In this document: positions 1-7,666 of the stretch, piece by piece | Layout: each line of letters opens with the position of its first letter | How positions within the stretch are numbered: position 1 is the stretch's first letter | DNA from: Fimenecus sp045532175 | GTDB taxonomy: Bacteria; Bacillota; Clostridia; Oscillospirales; Acutalibacteraceae | Reading direction: 5' to 3' | Assembly: GCA_045532175.1 (NCBI GenBank) | Contig: JAZSFK010000062.1 | Coordinates: forward strand, 1 to 23,754 | Length of the DNA: 23,754 nt | Notes under the pieces: model-generated | Seen by the model: the letters and a program-made list of their open reading frames with translations, nothing else | Database searches by the model: none | What the model was told of the DNA's origin: nothing | Made by a program: the position numbers and the translations under genes

Positions 1-555
1 GTGAGATGTACGGAAACCGTCGAAGAAGTTAAGGAATGGAACACGGCTTTCGATTGTTGCCAAGTGAGCAACAGCACCAAGGTCCATAACTTCCTGTGTA
101 TTTGTTTCAGCGAGCATTGCGAAACCTGTCTGACGACAAGCATAAACGTCTGAATGGTCACCGAAGATGTTAAGAGCGTGTGTAGCTACGCAACGAGCTG
201 ATACGTGGAAAACTGAAGGAAGGAGTTCACCAGCAATCTTATACATATTAGGAATCATAAGAAGAAGACCCTGTGAAGCTGTATAAGTTGTTGTAAGAGC
301 ACCTGCTGCAAGAGAACCGTGAACAGTACCTGCTGCACCTGCTTCTGACTGCATTTCAGCAACCTTAACCTGTGTGCCGAAAATGTTCTTTCTTCCCTGT
401 GCAGACCACTGGTCAACGTAGTCAGCCATAGGTGAAGATGGAGTGATTGGGTAAATACCGGCTACTTCTGTAAATGCGTAAGACACATGAGCAGCAGCAG
501 TATTACCGTCCATAGTTAACTTTTTTCTAACTATGGGAGTCTTGTTTTCTGCCAT
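1..555 (-). CDS. nifJ: Pyruvate:ferredoxin (flavodoxin) oxidoreductase, N-terminal part (partial)
   Basis: This is the first 185 codons of a gene that leaves the window on the left, open throughout. PFOR oxidatively decarboxylates pyruvate to acetyl-CoA and CO2 in the cytoplasm, reducing ferredoxin, and is central to anaerobic fermentation. The N-terminal pyrimidine-binding domain is recognisable from the IYPITPSSPMADYVD segment (about residues 34-48), a QVKVAEMQSEAGAAG segment that carries the conserved glutamate region, and a FLNFFDGFRTSH end. The start is set by a strong ribosome site (AAGGAGGAAA on the minus strand) just ahead of the ATG at 555-553. A near-consensus promoter lies upstream. 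The thiamine diphosphate and Fe-S cluster domains would lie outside the window, so whether the gene is the usual single long chain or split cannot be seen. Confidence 0.93.
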   Translation of the reverse strand, partial: MAENKTPIVRKKLTMDGNTAAAHVSYAFTEVAGIYPITPSSPMADYVDQWSAQGRKNIFGTQVKVAEMQSEAGAAGTVHGSLAAGALTTTYTASQGLLLMIPNMYKIAGELLPSVFHVSARCVATHALNIFGDHSDVYACRQTGFAMLAETNTQEVMDLGAVAHLATIESRVPFLNFFDGFRTSH

Positions 556-609
556 TTTGTATTTCCTCCTTAATGGAATTGATTGTTATGTTAGTATGCC
601 TATTCATAC

Positions 610-638
610 ATTATAAATAATAACACTTTTCTTGTAAA
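610..638 (-). promoter_or_regulatory. Promoter of the pyruvate:ferredoxin oxidoreductase gene
   Basis: On the minus strand, TTTACA (633-638) and TATAAT (610-615) are separated by 17 bases. This is a near-consensus housekeeping sigma promoter about 55 bases upstream of the start codon. Confidence 0.75.
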
Positions 639-728
639 ATGTAAAGAGATTTGAGTTTAAAAAATGACGAACTTTGATAAAAATTTAACCATTTTTTGTA
701 TAATACGGAAAATAGAAAATTCATATAT

Positions 729-757
729 TTGACAAAAGGAATAATGTGTTATATAAT
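729..757 (+). promoter_or_regulatory. Consensus promoter of the HlyC/CorC gene
   Basis: TTGACA (729-734) and TATAAT (752-757) are separated by exactly 17 bases, a perfect consensus housekeeping promoter. The leader to the ATG at 813 is only about 50 bases. The rest of 556-812 holds this promoter and the divergent one, and nothing else was recognised there. Confidence 0.85.
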
Positions 758-812
758 GCATACTGATATTTTGTAAATATCTCTATATTTTATATAAGGA
801 CGGTTTTGTCAC

Positions 813-2195
813 ATGGGCACGGACCCCGGGAGTATTATTATTAAAATAGTAACTCTTTTCGCATTGATTTTTGTCAATGCATTCTTCTCAATGTCAGAAA
901 TGGCAATTGTTACTCTTAACGACAACAAAATTGATAAAATGGCAAGTGAGGGTAACAAAAAAGCAAAACAGATTCAGAAGCTTACTGAAAACACAAGCTC
1001 ATTCCTCTCAACAATCCAGATTGGTGTTACTTTAGCAGGATTTTTAACGTCTGCTACTGCGGCACAGTCCTTTGCAGAAATGCTTACAAATGCAATTGCA
1101 AAGACAGTTATTGTGAATTACATTCCAACAGGTGTAATAAGCGGATTTTCAACAGTTGTAATTACACTTATTATGTCGTATTTCTCACTTGTGTTAGGCG
1201 AGCTTGTACCAAAGAAAATCGCTATGAACAAGCCTGAAAAAATGGCTTTTATGGCAGCACCAATTCTTGTATTTGTTGCAAAGATTACAAGACCTGTTGT
1301 TAAATTCCTAGCATTTTCAACAAACACAGTTTTAAGAATTATGGGTATTGACCCACATGCTGATGAAGAGGTTGTTACGGAAGAAGAAATCCGTATGATG
1401 GTTGACGTCGGCGGTGAAAAGGGCGTTATTGAAGACGTCCAGATAGAAATGATTAACAACATTTTCGAGTTTGACGATATTGATGTTGCTGATATTATGA
1501 CTCATCGTACAGATATGATTTGTGTTGATGAGGATGAACCTTTGGTAGAGGCTGTCAAACTTTCAATTGAAAACGGATTTTCAAGAATTCCCGTTTATAA
1601 AGAGGACCCGGACAATATTATCGGTATTGTTTACATTAAGGACTTTCTTAAATATGTCGGTACAAATCTTCCGAAGACAAAGACAGTCAAGGATATGATG
1701 CGACCTGCATATTATGTTCCCGAAACAAAACGTTGTGGTGAACTCTTTACTGAAATGACAGAAAAACGAGTTCAGATGGCGGTTGTTATTGACGAATACG
1801 GCGGCACAGCGGGTATCGTAACACTTGAAGATTTGCTTGAATCAATCGTTGGTAATATTCAGGACGAATATGACCAGGAGGACGAGGAAATCTCAATCAT
1901 TAACGACACCGTTTTTGAGGTTGACGGTATTACTGATATCGAAGAGGTTGAGGAGCATACAGGTAAAAAATTCCCTGAAGGCGACTATGATACAATCGGC
2001 GGTTATATTATCAGCGTGCTTGGTTTCTTGCCACAGGACGGCGAAATGAACGAGATTCAGTTTGAAAACGTAAAATTCACAGTTTTGAGTGTTGAAGAAC
2101 GTCGTATCGCTAAGGTTAAGGTTGAAATCCTTCCTGTAGAAGAAAAGGATGAAGAAACAGAAGAACGCAGATTTTTCAAACGAAACGAAGAATAA
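813..2195 (+). CDS. HlyC/CorC (CNNM) family CBS-domain membrane protein
   Basis: Membrane protein of the hemolysin-C/CorC family, linked in other bacteria to Mg2+ or Co2+ transport or tolerance; the true substrate here is unknown. The order of domains is typical for the 460-residue length. An N-terminal DUF21/CNNM membrane domain (about 1-200) has several hydrophobic segments, including IIIKIVTLFALIFVNAFFSM and a stretch around 105-130. Two CBS domains follow (about 225-345; IMTHRTDM and the paired IDEYGGTAGIVTLEDLLESI are diagnostic). A C-terminal CorC_HlyC domain (about 365-445) contains FPEGDYDTIGGYI. The ATG at 813 has a modest AAGGA site about 12 bases upstream, so the start is likely but not certain. 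A hairpin follows the stop, and queH lies 48 bases downstream on the same strand. Confidence 0.9.
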   Translation: MGTDPGSIIIKIVTLFALIFVNAFFSMSEMAIVTLNDNKIDKMASEGNKKAKQIQKLTENTSSFLSTIQIGVTLAGFLTSATAAQSFAEMLTNAIAKTVIVNYIPTGVISGFSTVVITLIMSYFSLVLGELVPKKIAMNKPEKMAFMAAPILVFVAKITRPVVKFLAFSTNTVLRIMGIDPHADEEVVTEEEIRMMVDVGGEKGVIEDVQIEMINNIFEFDDIDVADIMTHRTDMICVDEDEPLVEAVKLSIENGFSRIPVYKEDPDNIIGIVYIKDFLKYVGTNLPKTKTVKDMMRPAYYVPETKRCGELFTEMTEKRVQMAVVIDEYGGTAGIVTLEDLLESIVGNIQDEYDQEDEEISIINDTVFEVDGITDIEEVEEHTGKKFPEGDYDTIGGYIISVLGFLPQDGEMNEIQFENVKFTVLSVEERRIAKVKVEILPVEEKDEETEERRFFKRNEE

Positions 2196-2201
2196 ATGTA
2201 G

Positions 2202-2230
2202 GGGACGATGCCCACATCGTCCCGTTTTTA
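2202..2230 (+). terminator. Hairpin terminator or dispersed palindrome between hlyC-like gene and queH
   Basis: A perfect 9-bp stem, GGGACGATG (2202-2210) with CATCGTCCC (2215-2223), encloses a 4-base loop and is followed by GTTTTTA. It looks like an intrinsic terminator but stands only 13 bases before the queH start. It may be a partial terminator or a copy of a dispersed palindromic element. Confidence 0.7.
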
Positions 2231-2243
2231 TTTGGGTGATACT

Positions 2244-2885
2244 ATGCAAAAAATCAATTACCAAAAACAACTTGATAGAATAATTGAGAATTTAGGGGAT
2301 AGAGTGCCAAAACTCCTTCTTCACTCTTGTTGTGCTCCTTGCAGTAGTTATTGCATTGAGTATCTTTCACAGTATTTTGAGATTACTGTACTTTATTATA
2401 ATCCAAACATCTATCCCGAAACCGAATATGAAAAACGCAAGGCAGAGCAAAAACGATTAATCGGCGAAATGGATACAAAATATCCCGTAAAAATGCTTGA
2501 TTGTGATTTCGAGAGTGAAAAGTTCTACCAAATGGCAAAGGGGCTTGAAAACTGCCGTGAATGTGGCGAAAGATGTTTTAAATGCTATCGTTTAAGACTT
2601 GAAAAAACGGCACAGGAGACAAAAAAATATAACTATGATTATTTCACAACAACACTTACTATAAGTCCGCTTAAAAATGCCGAAAAAATCAACGAAATCG
2701 GCAATGAATTAGCCAAGGAGTATGAAGTTAATTGGTTACCGTCCGATTTCAAAAAACGAGAGGGCTACAAAAGGTCAATAGAGTTAAGTAAGGTTTTTAA
2801 CCTTTACAGACAAAACTACTGCGGCTGCGTATATTCAGTGCAAAATGCAGAAAGCAAAGTGCAGAATGTTGAAACACCTTTGTGA
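2244..2885 (+). CDS. queH: Epoxyqueuosine reductase QueH
   Basis: QueH (DUF208 family) carries out the last step of queuosine synthesis, reducing epoxyqueuosine in tRNA to queuosine. It is the non-homologous counterpart of QueG. The 213-residue protein shows the family's cysteines: CCAPC at 29-33, a CRECGERCFKC cluster (C104, C107, C111, C114) and YCGC near the end (C193, C195). These are expected to hold the Fe-S cluster and metal site. The ATG at 2244 was chosen because GGGTGAT precedes it at good spacing and the family homology begins just after. An in-frame ATG at 2208 would place the coding start inside the hairpin. The tail after the YCGC motif has a QNAESKVQNVE stretch that looks like a non-conserved extension. 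No preQ1 riboswitch was seen, and no promoter of its own is evident. Confidence 0.9.
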   Translation: MQKINYQKQLDRIIENLGDRVPKLLLHSCCAPCSSYCIEYLSQYFEITVLYYNPNIYPETEYEKRKAEQKRLIGEMDTKYPVKMLDCDFESEKFYQMAKGLENCRECGERCFKCYRLRLEKTAQETKKYNYDYFTTTLTISPLKNAEKINEIGNELAKEYEVNWLPSDFKKREGYKRSIELSKVFNLYRQNYCGCVYSVQNAESKVQNVETPL

Positions 2886-2939
2886 TTACAAGTTAGAAAA
2901 ATTGGGGTTTGTCGAACAGATTTGATTATGTGTTATTGC

Positions 2940-2957
2940 CTCCCTCGTCAGAGGGAG
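2940..2957. repeat. Short inverted repeat CTCCCTC-GTCA-GAGGGAG
   Basis: A 7-bp GC-rich stem with a 4-base loop lies in the gap between queH and the converging Dabb gene and is followed by CCTAAAAAAG. From memory it resembles part of a dispersed repeat common in gut Clostridia. It could also act as a weak terminator for queH, but the run after it is A rather than T on the plus strand. Confidence 0.5.
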
Positions 2958-3000
2958 CCTAAAAAAGAATAAATCAAAGAGTTAGACAAATTCAAATTTG

Positions 3001-3036
3001 CATAATAAAACGGAGATTGACAAATTCAATCTCCGT
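3001..3036 (-). terminator. Intrinsic terminator of the metG-tatD-Dabb operon
   Basis: An 11-bp stem (3010-3020 with 3026-3036) with a 5-base loop starts 8 bases past the Dabb stop. On the minus strand it is followed by TTTTATTATG. On the plus strand the run is the poorer CCTTCTTTT, so it serves mainly the minus-strand operon and possibly queH readthrough. Confidence 0.85.
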
Positions 3037-3043
3037 CCTTCTT

Positions 3044-3343
3044 TTATTCGTAAATATCAACTGCACCGCGGTTTTCTGTTACTTTTGCAACATAGGAGGC
3101 AACCTTTTTGTGTTCAGGATGAATCTTGTATTTTTCTAATTCTTCCTCGTTTTCAGTTTCAACAACTAAAAGTGCATCGAAATTTCTCTCACATTCAACC
3201 TGATTTATAAGGAATGTGAGTTTTTTAATGTGTGGAATGAGAGAAGGGAGTGCTTCAAGACCGTTTTTTACAATTTCAATGTTTTCGTTCTTTGTCTTGC
3301 CCTCTGCATCTTTAAATTTCCACATTACAATATGTTTAAGCAT
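3044..3343 (-). CDS. Dabb (stress-responsive alpha/beta barrel) family protein
   Basis: A small protein of about 99 residues with the Dabb ferredoxin-like fold. The N-terminal MLKHIVMWKFKD and the later EEELEKYKIHPEHKKVASYV are typical of the family. Members form dimeric barrels; some are enzymes, but most bacterial copies have no known function, so none is assigned. The ATG at 3343 is preferred. The in-frame GTG nine bases upstream lies within the ribosome site AAGGTG, which is well spaced for the ATG. That site overlaps the tatD stop codon, so the gene is probably translationally coupled to tatD as the last gene of the metG operon. A good terminator follows. Confidence 0.85.
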   Translation of the reverse strand: MLKHIVMWKFKDAEGKTKNENIEIVKNGLEALPSLIPHIKKLTFLINQVECERNFDALLVVETENEEELEKYKIHPEHKKVASYVAKVTENRGAVDIYE

Positions 3344-3348
3344 AATAA

Positions 3349-4116
3349 TCACCTTATATTGAATAATCTTTTTGCGTTCTCATTTGTCAAATCAAGAATT
3401 TCCTGTGCTGTGCAACCACGCAATTCTGCAATTTTTTCCGCTGTGTAGGGAATGTGCAAGGAATCACATCTCTTGCCACGGAATGGCACGGGAGTCATAT
3501 ATGGTGCGTCGGTTTCAATGAGTAATCTGTCACTTGGCACAAACTTTGCAACCTCGCAGGGTTTAACTGCATTTTTAAAGGTAACAGCACCACCAAGACC
3601 GATGTACATTCCTAATTTGATAATCTCTTTTGCCATTTCAACACTACCCGAAAAACAATGCAGAACACCCTTTGGTTTGTATTTTTTCAAGATGTTAAGA
3701 GTATCTTCGTGGGATTCTCTGTCATGGAAAATTATTGGCATTTGGAGTTCATTTGCAAGTTGAATTTGCTTTTCAAGAATTATAAGCTGATTTTCACGGC
3801 TATCCTTTTCGTAGTGATAATCAAGTCCAATTTCACCGATAGCAACGCATTTCGGGTCGTTTGCAAGCTCTTTTATTCTCTCCAAATCACCATCTTTGTA
3901 TTCGTCGTTGTCAAGAGGATGAAAACCCACAGCAGAATAAACAAAATCGTATTTGTGGGAGAGTTCAACTGCAAATTCACTTGTAGGGATGTTTACACCA
4001 CAGCATACAACACCTGAAATTCCTTTTTCTTTAAAAGAAACGAGCAGTTCGTTTCTATCAAGTTCAAACTGCTCGTCATCATAGTGTGCGTGTGAATCAA
4101 AAATGTTATGATACAT
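3349..4116 (-). CDS. tatD: TatD family metal-dependent hydrolase/DNase
   Basis: A 255-residue TatD-type enzyme with the metallo-dependent hydrolase TIM barrel. Family members are 3'-5' DNases or RNases with roles in DNA repair and quality control. Metal ligands are visible: DSHAHYDD at the N-terminus (HxH), GEIGLDYH around residue 97, FHDRESHEDT, LHCFSG and IETDAPYM. The ATG at 4116-4114 shares one base with the metG stop codon (TAATG), so the two are translationally coupled. metG-tatD is a common pair in Firmicutes. Full length, with no anomalies seen. Confidence 0.93.
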   Translation of the reverse strand: MYHNIFDSHAHYDDEQFELDRNELLVSFKEKGISGVVCCGVNIPTSEFAVELSHKYDFVYSAVGFHPLDNDEYKDGDLERIKELANDPKCVAIGEIGLDYHYEKDSRENQLIILEKQIQLANELQMPIIFHDRESHEDTLNILKKYKPKGVLHCFSGSVEMAKEIIKLGMYIGLGGAVTFKNAVKPCEVAKFVPSDRLLIETDAPYMTPVPFRGKRCDSLHIPYTAEKIAELRGCTAQEILDLTNENAKRLFNIR

Positions 4117-6059
4117 TATCTTATTCTCGCTCCGTTTGGCATATCTTTGTCAACAAAGATAACCTTTGCATCTTCTTCTGTAACGTCAGCTGCAAGAATC
4201 ATACCGTTACTCTCAACACCGCAAAGAACTGCCGGTTTAAGGTTTGCAACAACAATAACCTTTTTGCCGATAAGGTCTTCCGGCTTGTACCATTTTGCAA
4301 TACCACTTGCAACGATTCTGTCTGTACCTGTACCATCATCAAGAGTGAGTTTAAGAAGCTTCTTTGCCTTTTTGATTGGCTCACAATTCTTAACTTCAGC
4401 AACACGGAGTTCAACTTTCATAAAATCGTTGAATTCAATTTGTGCAAGTCCCTCGATTTTTGGTGCAGGAGCATTTGCCTTTTCTTCTGCTTCTTTTTTA
4501 GCCTGTAATTCGGCGATTAACTTTTCGCCGTCAATTCTTGAGAAGAGAGGAGTTGCAGTACCAACCTTAACACCTGCTGTGAGTCCGCCCCATTCCTGAA
4601 TGCTTTCATAAGTTGCAACAGGAACGTTTAACTGCTCTGCAATTTTAACTGCAGTTTCAGGCATAATAGGGGAGATAAGTGCAGAAAGAACACGGATGCC
4701 TTCAAGAAGATTGTAAAGAACTGTGCCGAGTTTTTCTTTCTGTGCCTCGTCTTTTGCAAGTGCCCAAGGCATTGTTTCGTCAATATATTTGTTGCAACGA
4801 CGTGCAAAGTTGATAACACATTCAACAGCATCACTCATCTTGTATTCTGAAATGTACTTGTCGAAACCTGCGAGAGCCTTTTTAGCACTTTCTTTAAGGT
4901 CTTCGTCAAATTCAGTAGGACAAGTAGGTGCTTGAACAAAACCGTCAAAATACTTGTTCTGCATTGCGATTGTACGGTTAACAAGGTTACCGAGAGTGTT
5001 TGCAAGGTCTGTATTGAAACGGTCAATCATTGCTTCATAAGTGATTGAACCGTCGTGTGCGTGTGGCATCTCTGAAAGAAGATAGTAACGAACAGCATCA
5101 ACACCGAAAATTTCTGTAAGGTCGTCAGCATAAATAACGTTACCACGGGATTTACTCATCTTGTCTTCACCAAAGAGAAGCCATGGGTGACCGTAAACCT
5201 GTTTTGGTAATGGCTCACCAAGTGCCATAAGCATAATTGGCCAGTAAATTGTGTGGAATCTTACAATATCCTTACCGATAATATGAACATCAGCAGGCCA
5301 ATATTTGTTGTATTTCTCGTCACTACCATCGGGGTCATAACCTAAAGCAGTAATATAATTTGAAAGTGCATCAATCCAAACATAGATAACGTGCTTATCG
5401 TCAAATGAAACAGGAACACCCCACTTGAATGAAGAACGGGAAACGCACAAATCTTGAAGACCGGGCTTGATGAAATTGTTAAGCATTTCTTTTTTGCGAG
5501 CTTCGGGATAAATGAAGTTTTCGTTATTTTCGATAAACTCTTCAAGTTGTTTCTGATATTTTGAAAGACGAAGGAAGTATGTTTCTTCCTTTTCTTTGTG
5601 AACATCTCTGCCACAGTCAGGGCATTTGCCGTCAACTAACTGGCTTTCAGTCCAGAAAGACTCGCAAGGAGTACAGTAAAGACCCTCATATTCACTCTTG
5701 TAAATATCGCCCTGGTCATAGAGCTTCTTAAAAATCTTCTGAACAGTTTTTTCGTGATAATCGTCAGTTGTACGGATAAAGTGGTCATAAGTCGTATTCA
5801 AAAGGTCGCAAATACCCTTGATTTCGCCTGCAACCTTATCAACATATTCTTTAGGACTTACACCTGCGTCCTTTGCATATTCCTCAATTTTCTGACCATG
5901 CTCGTCAGTACCTGTCAGAAAGAAAACATCAAAGCCCTGCATTCGCTTGTACCTCGCAATTGCATCGGTGAGCACTATTTCATAACTGTTACCGATGTGT
6001 GGCTTGCGTGATGTGTACGCAATGGCTGTTGTGATGTAAAACTTTGGCTTTTCACACAT
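4116..6059 (-). CDS. metG: Methionine--tRNA ligase
   Basis: Methionyl-tRNA synthetase of 647 residues, which charges tRNA-Met in the cytoplasm. The class I signature is PHIGN near residue 20 (a variant of HIGH), and KMSKS is at residues 300-304. A CTPC...CPDC zinc knuckle lies around residues 128-148 within the connective domain. A C-terminal tRNA-binding (TRBD/EMAP-like) domain covers about 540-647 and starts near FMKVELRVAEVK, as in the dimeric long form. The ribosome site AAAGGGG stands about 10 bases before the ATG. It is the first gene of metG-tatD-Dabb. The leader is only about 60 bases and has no room for a T-box or SAM riboswitch; only a weak CAACAA/TTGTTG hairpin is present. Confidence 0.97.
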   Translation of the reverse strand: MCEKPKFYITTAIAYTSRKPHIGNSYEIVLTDAIARYKRMQGFDVFFLTGTDEHGQKIEEYAKDAGVSPKEYVDKVAGEIKGICDLLNTTYDHFIRTTDDYHEKTVQKIFKKLYDQGDIYKSEYEGLYCTPCESFWTESQLVDGKCPDCGRDVHKEKEETYFLRLSKYQKQLEEFIENNENFIYPEARKKEMLNNFIKPGLQDLCVSRSSFKWGVPVSFDDKHVIYVWIDALSNYITALGYDPDGSDEKYNKYWPADVHIIGKDIVRFHTIYWPIMLMALGEPLPKQVYGHPWLLFGEDKMSKSRGNVIYADDLTEIFGVDAVRYYLLSEMPHAHDGSITYEAMIDRFNTDLANTLGNLVNRTIAMQNKYFDGFVQAPTCPTEFDEDLKESAKKALAGFDKYISEYKMSDAVECVINFARRCNKYIDETMPWALAKDEAQKEKLGTVLYNLLEGIRVLSALISPIMPETAVKIAEQLNVPVATYESIQEWGGLTAGVKVGTATPLFSRIDGEKLIAELQAKKEAEEKANAPAPKIEGLAQIEFNDFMKVELRVAEVKNCEPIKKAKKLLKLTLDDGTGTDRIVASGIAKWYKPEDLIGKKVIVVANLKPAVLCGVESNGMILAADVTEEDAKVIFVDKDMPNGARIR

Positions 6060-6122
6060 AGAAAACGCCCCTTTCTGAAAATTTTTACAACAAGAATAAT
6101 TTTTTGTTGCATATATTATAGT

Positions 6123-6151
6123 ATTATACTATCCCTTGCCAATATTTTCAA
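6123..6151 (-). promoter_or_regulatory. Promoter(s) of the metG operon
   Basis: On the minus strand, TTGAAA (6146-6151) and TATAAT (6123-6128) are separated by 17 bases. A second overlapping set, TTGGCA with a TATAAT at 6115-6120 (spacer 16), lies 8 bases further downstream, so there may be two overlapping start points. Confidence 0.7.
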
Positions 6152-6252
6152 GAAGAATATAACAATTTCTTTATCAATTATACTTGTGTTAGATAAACCT
6201 GAATTTGTCGAACAATTTCTGCAAATGAACAATGATTTAATTCCATTTTCGT

Positions 6253-6281
6253 TTGACATTCCAATAATTAAGTGCTATTAT
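6253..6281 (+). promoter_or_regulatory. Promoter of the SGNH hydrolase gene
   Basis: TTGACA (6253-6258), a 17-base spacer and TATTAT (6276-6281). It is divergent from the metG promoter. The interval between the two promoters carries a TGTCGAA heptamer at 6206-6212. Confidence 0.75.
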
Positions 6282-6319
6282 GAATTTGTCATAAGGACAT
6301 TAGAAAAGAGGTAGTTTAT

Positions 6320-7582
6320 ATGACAAGATTTTTGAAAAAAGTATTCGCTGTAACTCTCGTGATTACAATCGTAGCATTAAGCGTATTACCTTGCTTTGCT
6401 GCGGAACTTAATCAGGATGCGGTGAATGAACACAGAGGTCAGTTTAAAAAATATGTTTTACTTGGTGACAGTGTTGCAAGTGGTTATCGTGACGTTATGT
6501 GTGACGAGGATGATGCATATAATAAAGCATATCAGGAAACAACCTATTGCAGAGTTCCCGGTTCTTATGCTGATGTTCTCACAAAGGCGATTATCGAGGA
6601 TAATACAATGACTGCGTTTGCAGGACCCGGCTTCAGAACTATTGAAATCCGTTATATGCTGGAGGACGATTTTACAGAAACAGATGATTATATGTTCCAC
6701 CCGGCACAGTTGAATGCCGTTGGCGATGCAGGTAGCGAGGAATACAGAAAAGCATATCAAAAGGCAATTGCAGAGGCAGACCTTATTACTCTTGGAGTAG
6801 GCGGTAACGACTGGGGTGCATATCTCGGCTGGGTAATTGCAGATGTTTTTGAAAAAGAAAACGTAGCGGATAAATTTATGATAAAGTTACAGGAAATTGT
6901 TGCGAACTGCCCGTTCAGTGCAGAAATGGTTGAGGAATTGGTTGAACTTGCTCATATTGCAGGTGCACTTCCGGAAGTGGTTGCAACTTTACCACAGGCA
7001 CTTTCTTACGGCCTTGGTAATTTCTATAAAAACTGGGATATTATGATTCAGGATATTTATGATTTGAATCCTGACGTTACTCTTATGGTTATCGGTATGA
7101 GCGACAATAGCTTAAAAGGTAAATATTTCGGTTACAACGGCGAAGAGGGTAAACCTATAAACGAAGAACCAACTGAACCTTCTGAGGTTGTCACAACAAT
7201 TGTTGATTTCATTATGTCCGTAGGCAACGGCCCTATGATTGAAAGCGAAGAAAAATTCGGTTACATCTATGTTGATACTGCAGGTACAACATACGTAGAA
7301 AGCCATCCTGATGCGGACGGACATATTTTTATTGCAAACAGAATTATTGAGGAATTACCACCTGCAGATTTATCAGAGGATGAGGAAGTTAATACTCCTG
7401 ACGATAATACTGAAAAACCACCTGTTGACAACGGCGGAAACAGTGAAGGAAATAATAATAACGCAGATGGCTCCGACACCGACGCAAGATTTGATATTGC
7501 TCCTGTGATAGTGGTGGCAATTACTTCTCTTGTAACAGGATTTGTGGTTTTCACAAAAAGAAAAAAATTAAAGAATAACTAA
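6320..7582 (+). CDS. Secreted, C-terminally anchored SGNH/GDSL-type hydrolase
   Basis: A 420-residue surface protein with an SGNH-hydrolase (esterase/lipase-like) domain. Residues 1-28 form a signal peptide: a basic FLKK start, a hydrophobic core, and cleavage probably after CFAA. The nucleophile motif is GDSVASG with Ser51, and the oxyanion block is GGND at 161-164. The block V histidine is probably His329 in SHPDADGH. The usual aspartate three residues before that histidine is absent (valine there, with Glu327 two before). After about residue 345 comes a linker rich in D, N, P, G and E. It is followed by a hydrophobic segment (about 392-412) and the tail KRKKLKNN, so it probably stays in the membrane facing out. 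No LPxTG sorting motif is present. The ribosome site AGAGGT precedes the ATG. It is transcribed alone and ends at a strong hairpin. The substrate is unknown. Confidence 0.85.
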   Translation: MTRFLKKVFAVTLVITIVALSVLPCFAAELNQDAVNEHRGQFKKYVLLGDSVASGYRDVMCDEDDAYNKAYQETTYCRVPGSYADVLTKAIIEDNTMTAFAGPGFRTIEIRYMLEDDFTETDDYMFHPAQLNAVGDAGSEEYRKAYQKAIAEADLITLGVGGNDWGAYLGWVIADVFEKENVADKFMIKLQEIVANCPFSAEMVEELVELAHIAGALPEVVATLPQALSYGLGNFYKNWDIMIQDIYDLNPDVTLMVIGMSDNSLKGKYFGYNGEEGKPINEEPTEPSEVVTTIVDFIMSVGNGPMIESEEKFGYIYVDTAGTTYVESHPDADGHIFIANRIIEELPPADLSEDEEVNTPDDNTEKPPVDNGGNSEGNNNNADGSDTDARFDIAPVIVVAITSLVTGFVVFTKRKKLKNN

Positions 7583-7586
7583 TAAT

Positions 7587-7625
7587 AAAAGACTGACTTC
7601 ATTAACAAAGTCAGTCTTTTTTATT
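7587..7625 (+). terminator. Bidirectional intrinsic terminator
   Basis: A 13-bp stem (7587-7599 with 7608-7620; AAAAGACTGACTT and its complement) with an 8-base loop, followed by further T residues. On the minus strand the hairpin is followed by a TTTTATTATT-like run. It can therefore end both the SGNH gene and the converging yhcH operon. Confidence 0.92.
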
Positions 7626-7666
7626 TTCTTACAAAGCCTCTTACAGCCGTTATGGGTATAAAAGGG

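Noticed and set aside
1893..2270. 125-codon frame opposite the HlyC/CorC gene
   Set aside because: It runs antisense through the CorC domain and the hairpin, is Phe/Cys-rich and has no ribosome site.
4108..4599. Long open frame (163 codons) on the plus strand opposite metG
   Set aside because: It lies antisense to the conserved tRNA-binding domain of metG, has no recognisable family features, and is a by-product of codon bias.
6060..6128. T-box or SAM riboswitch before metG
   Set aside because: The leader is only about 60 bases and shows no T-box sequence or multi-helix riboswitch pattern.
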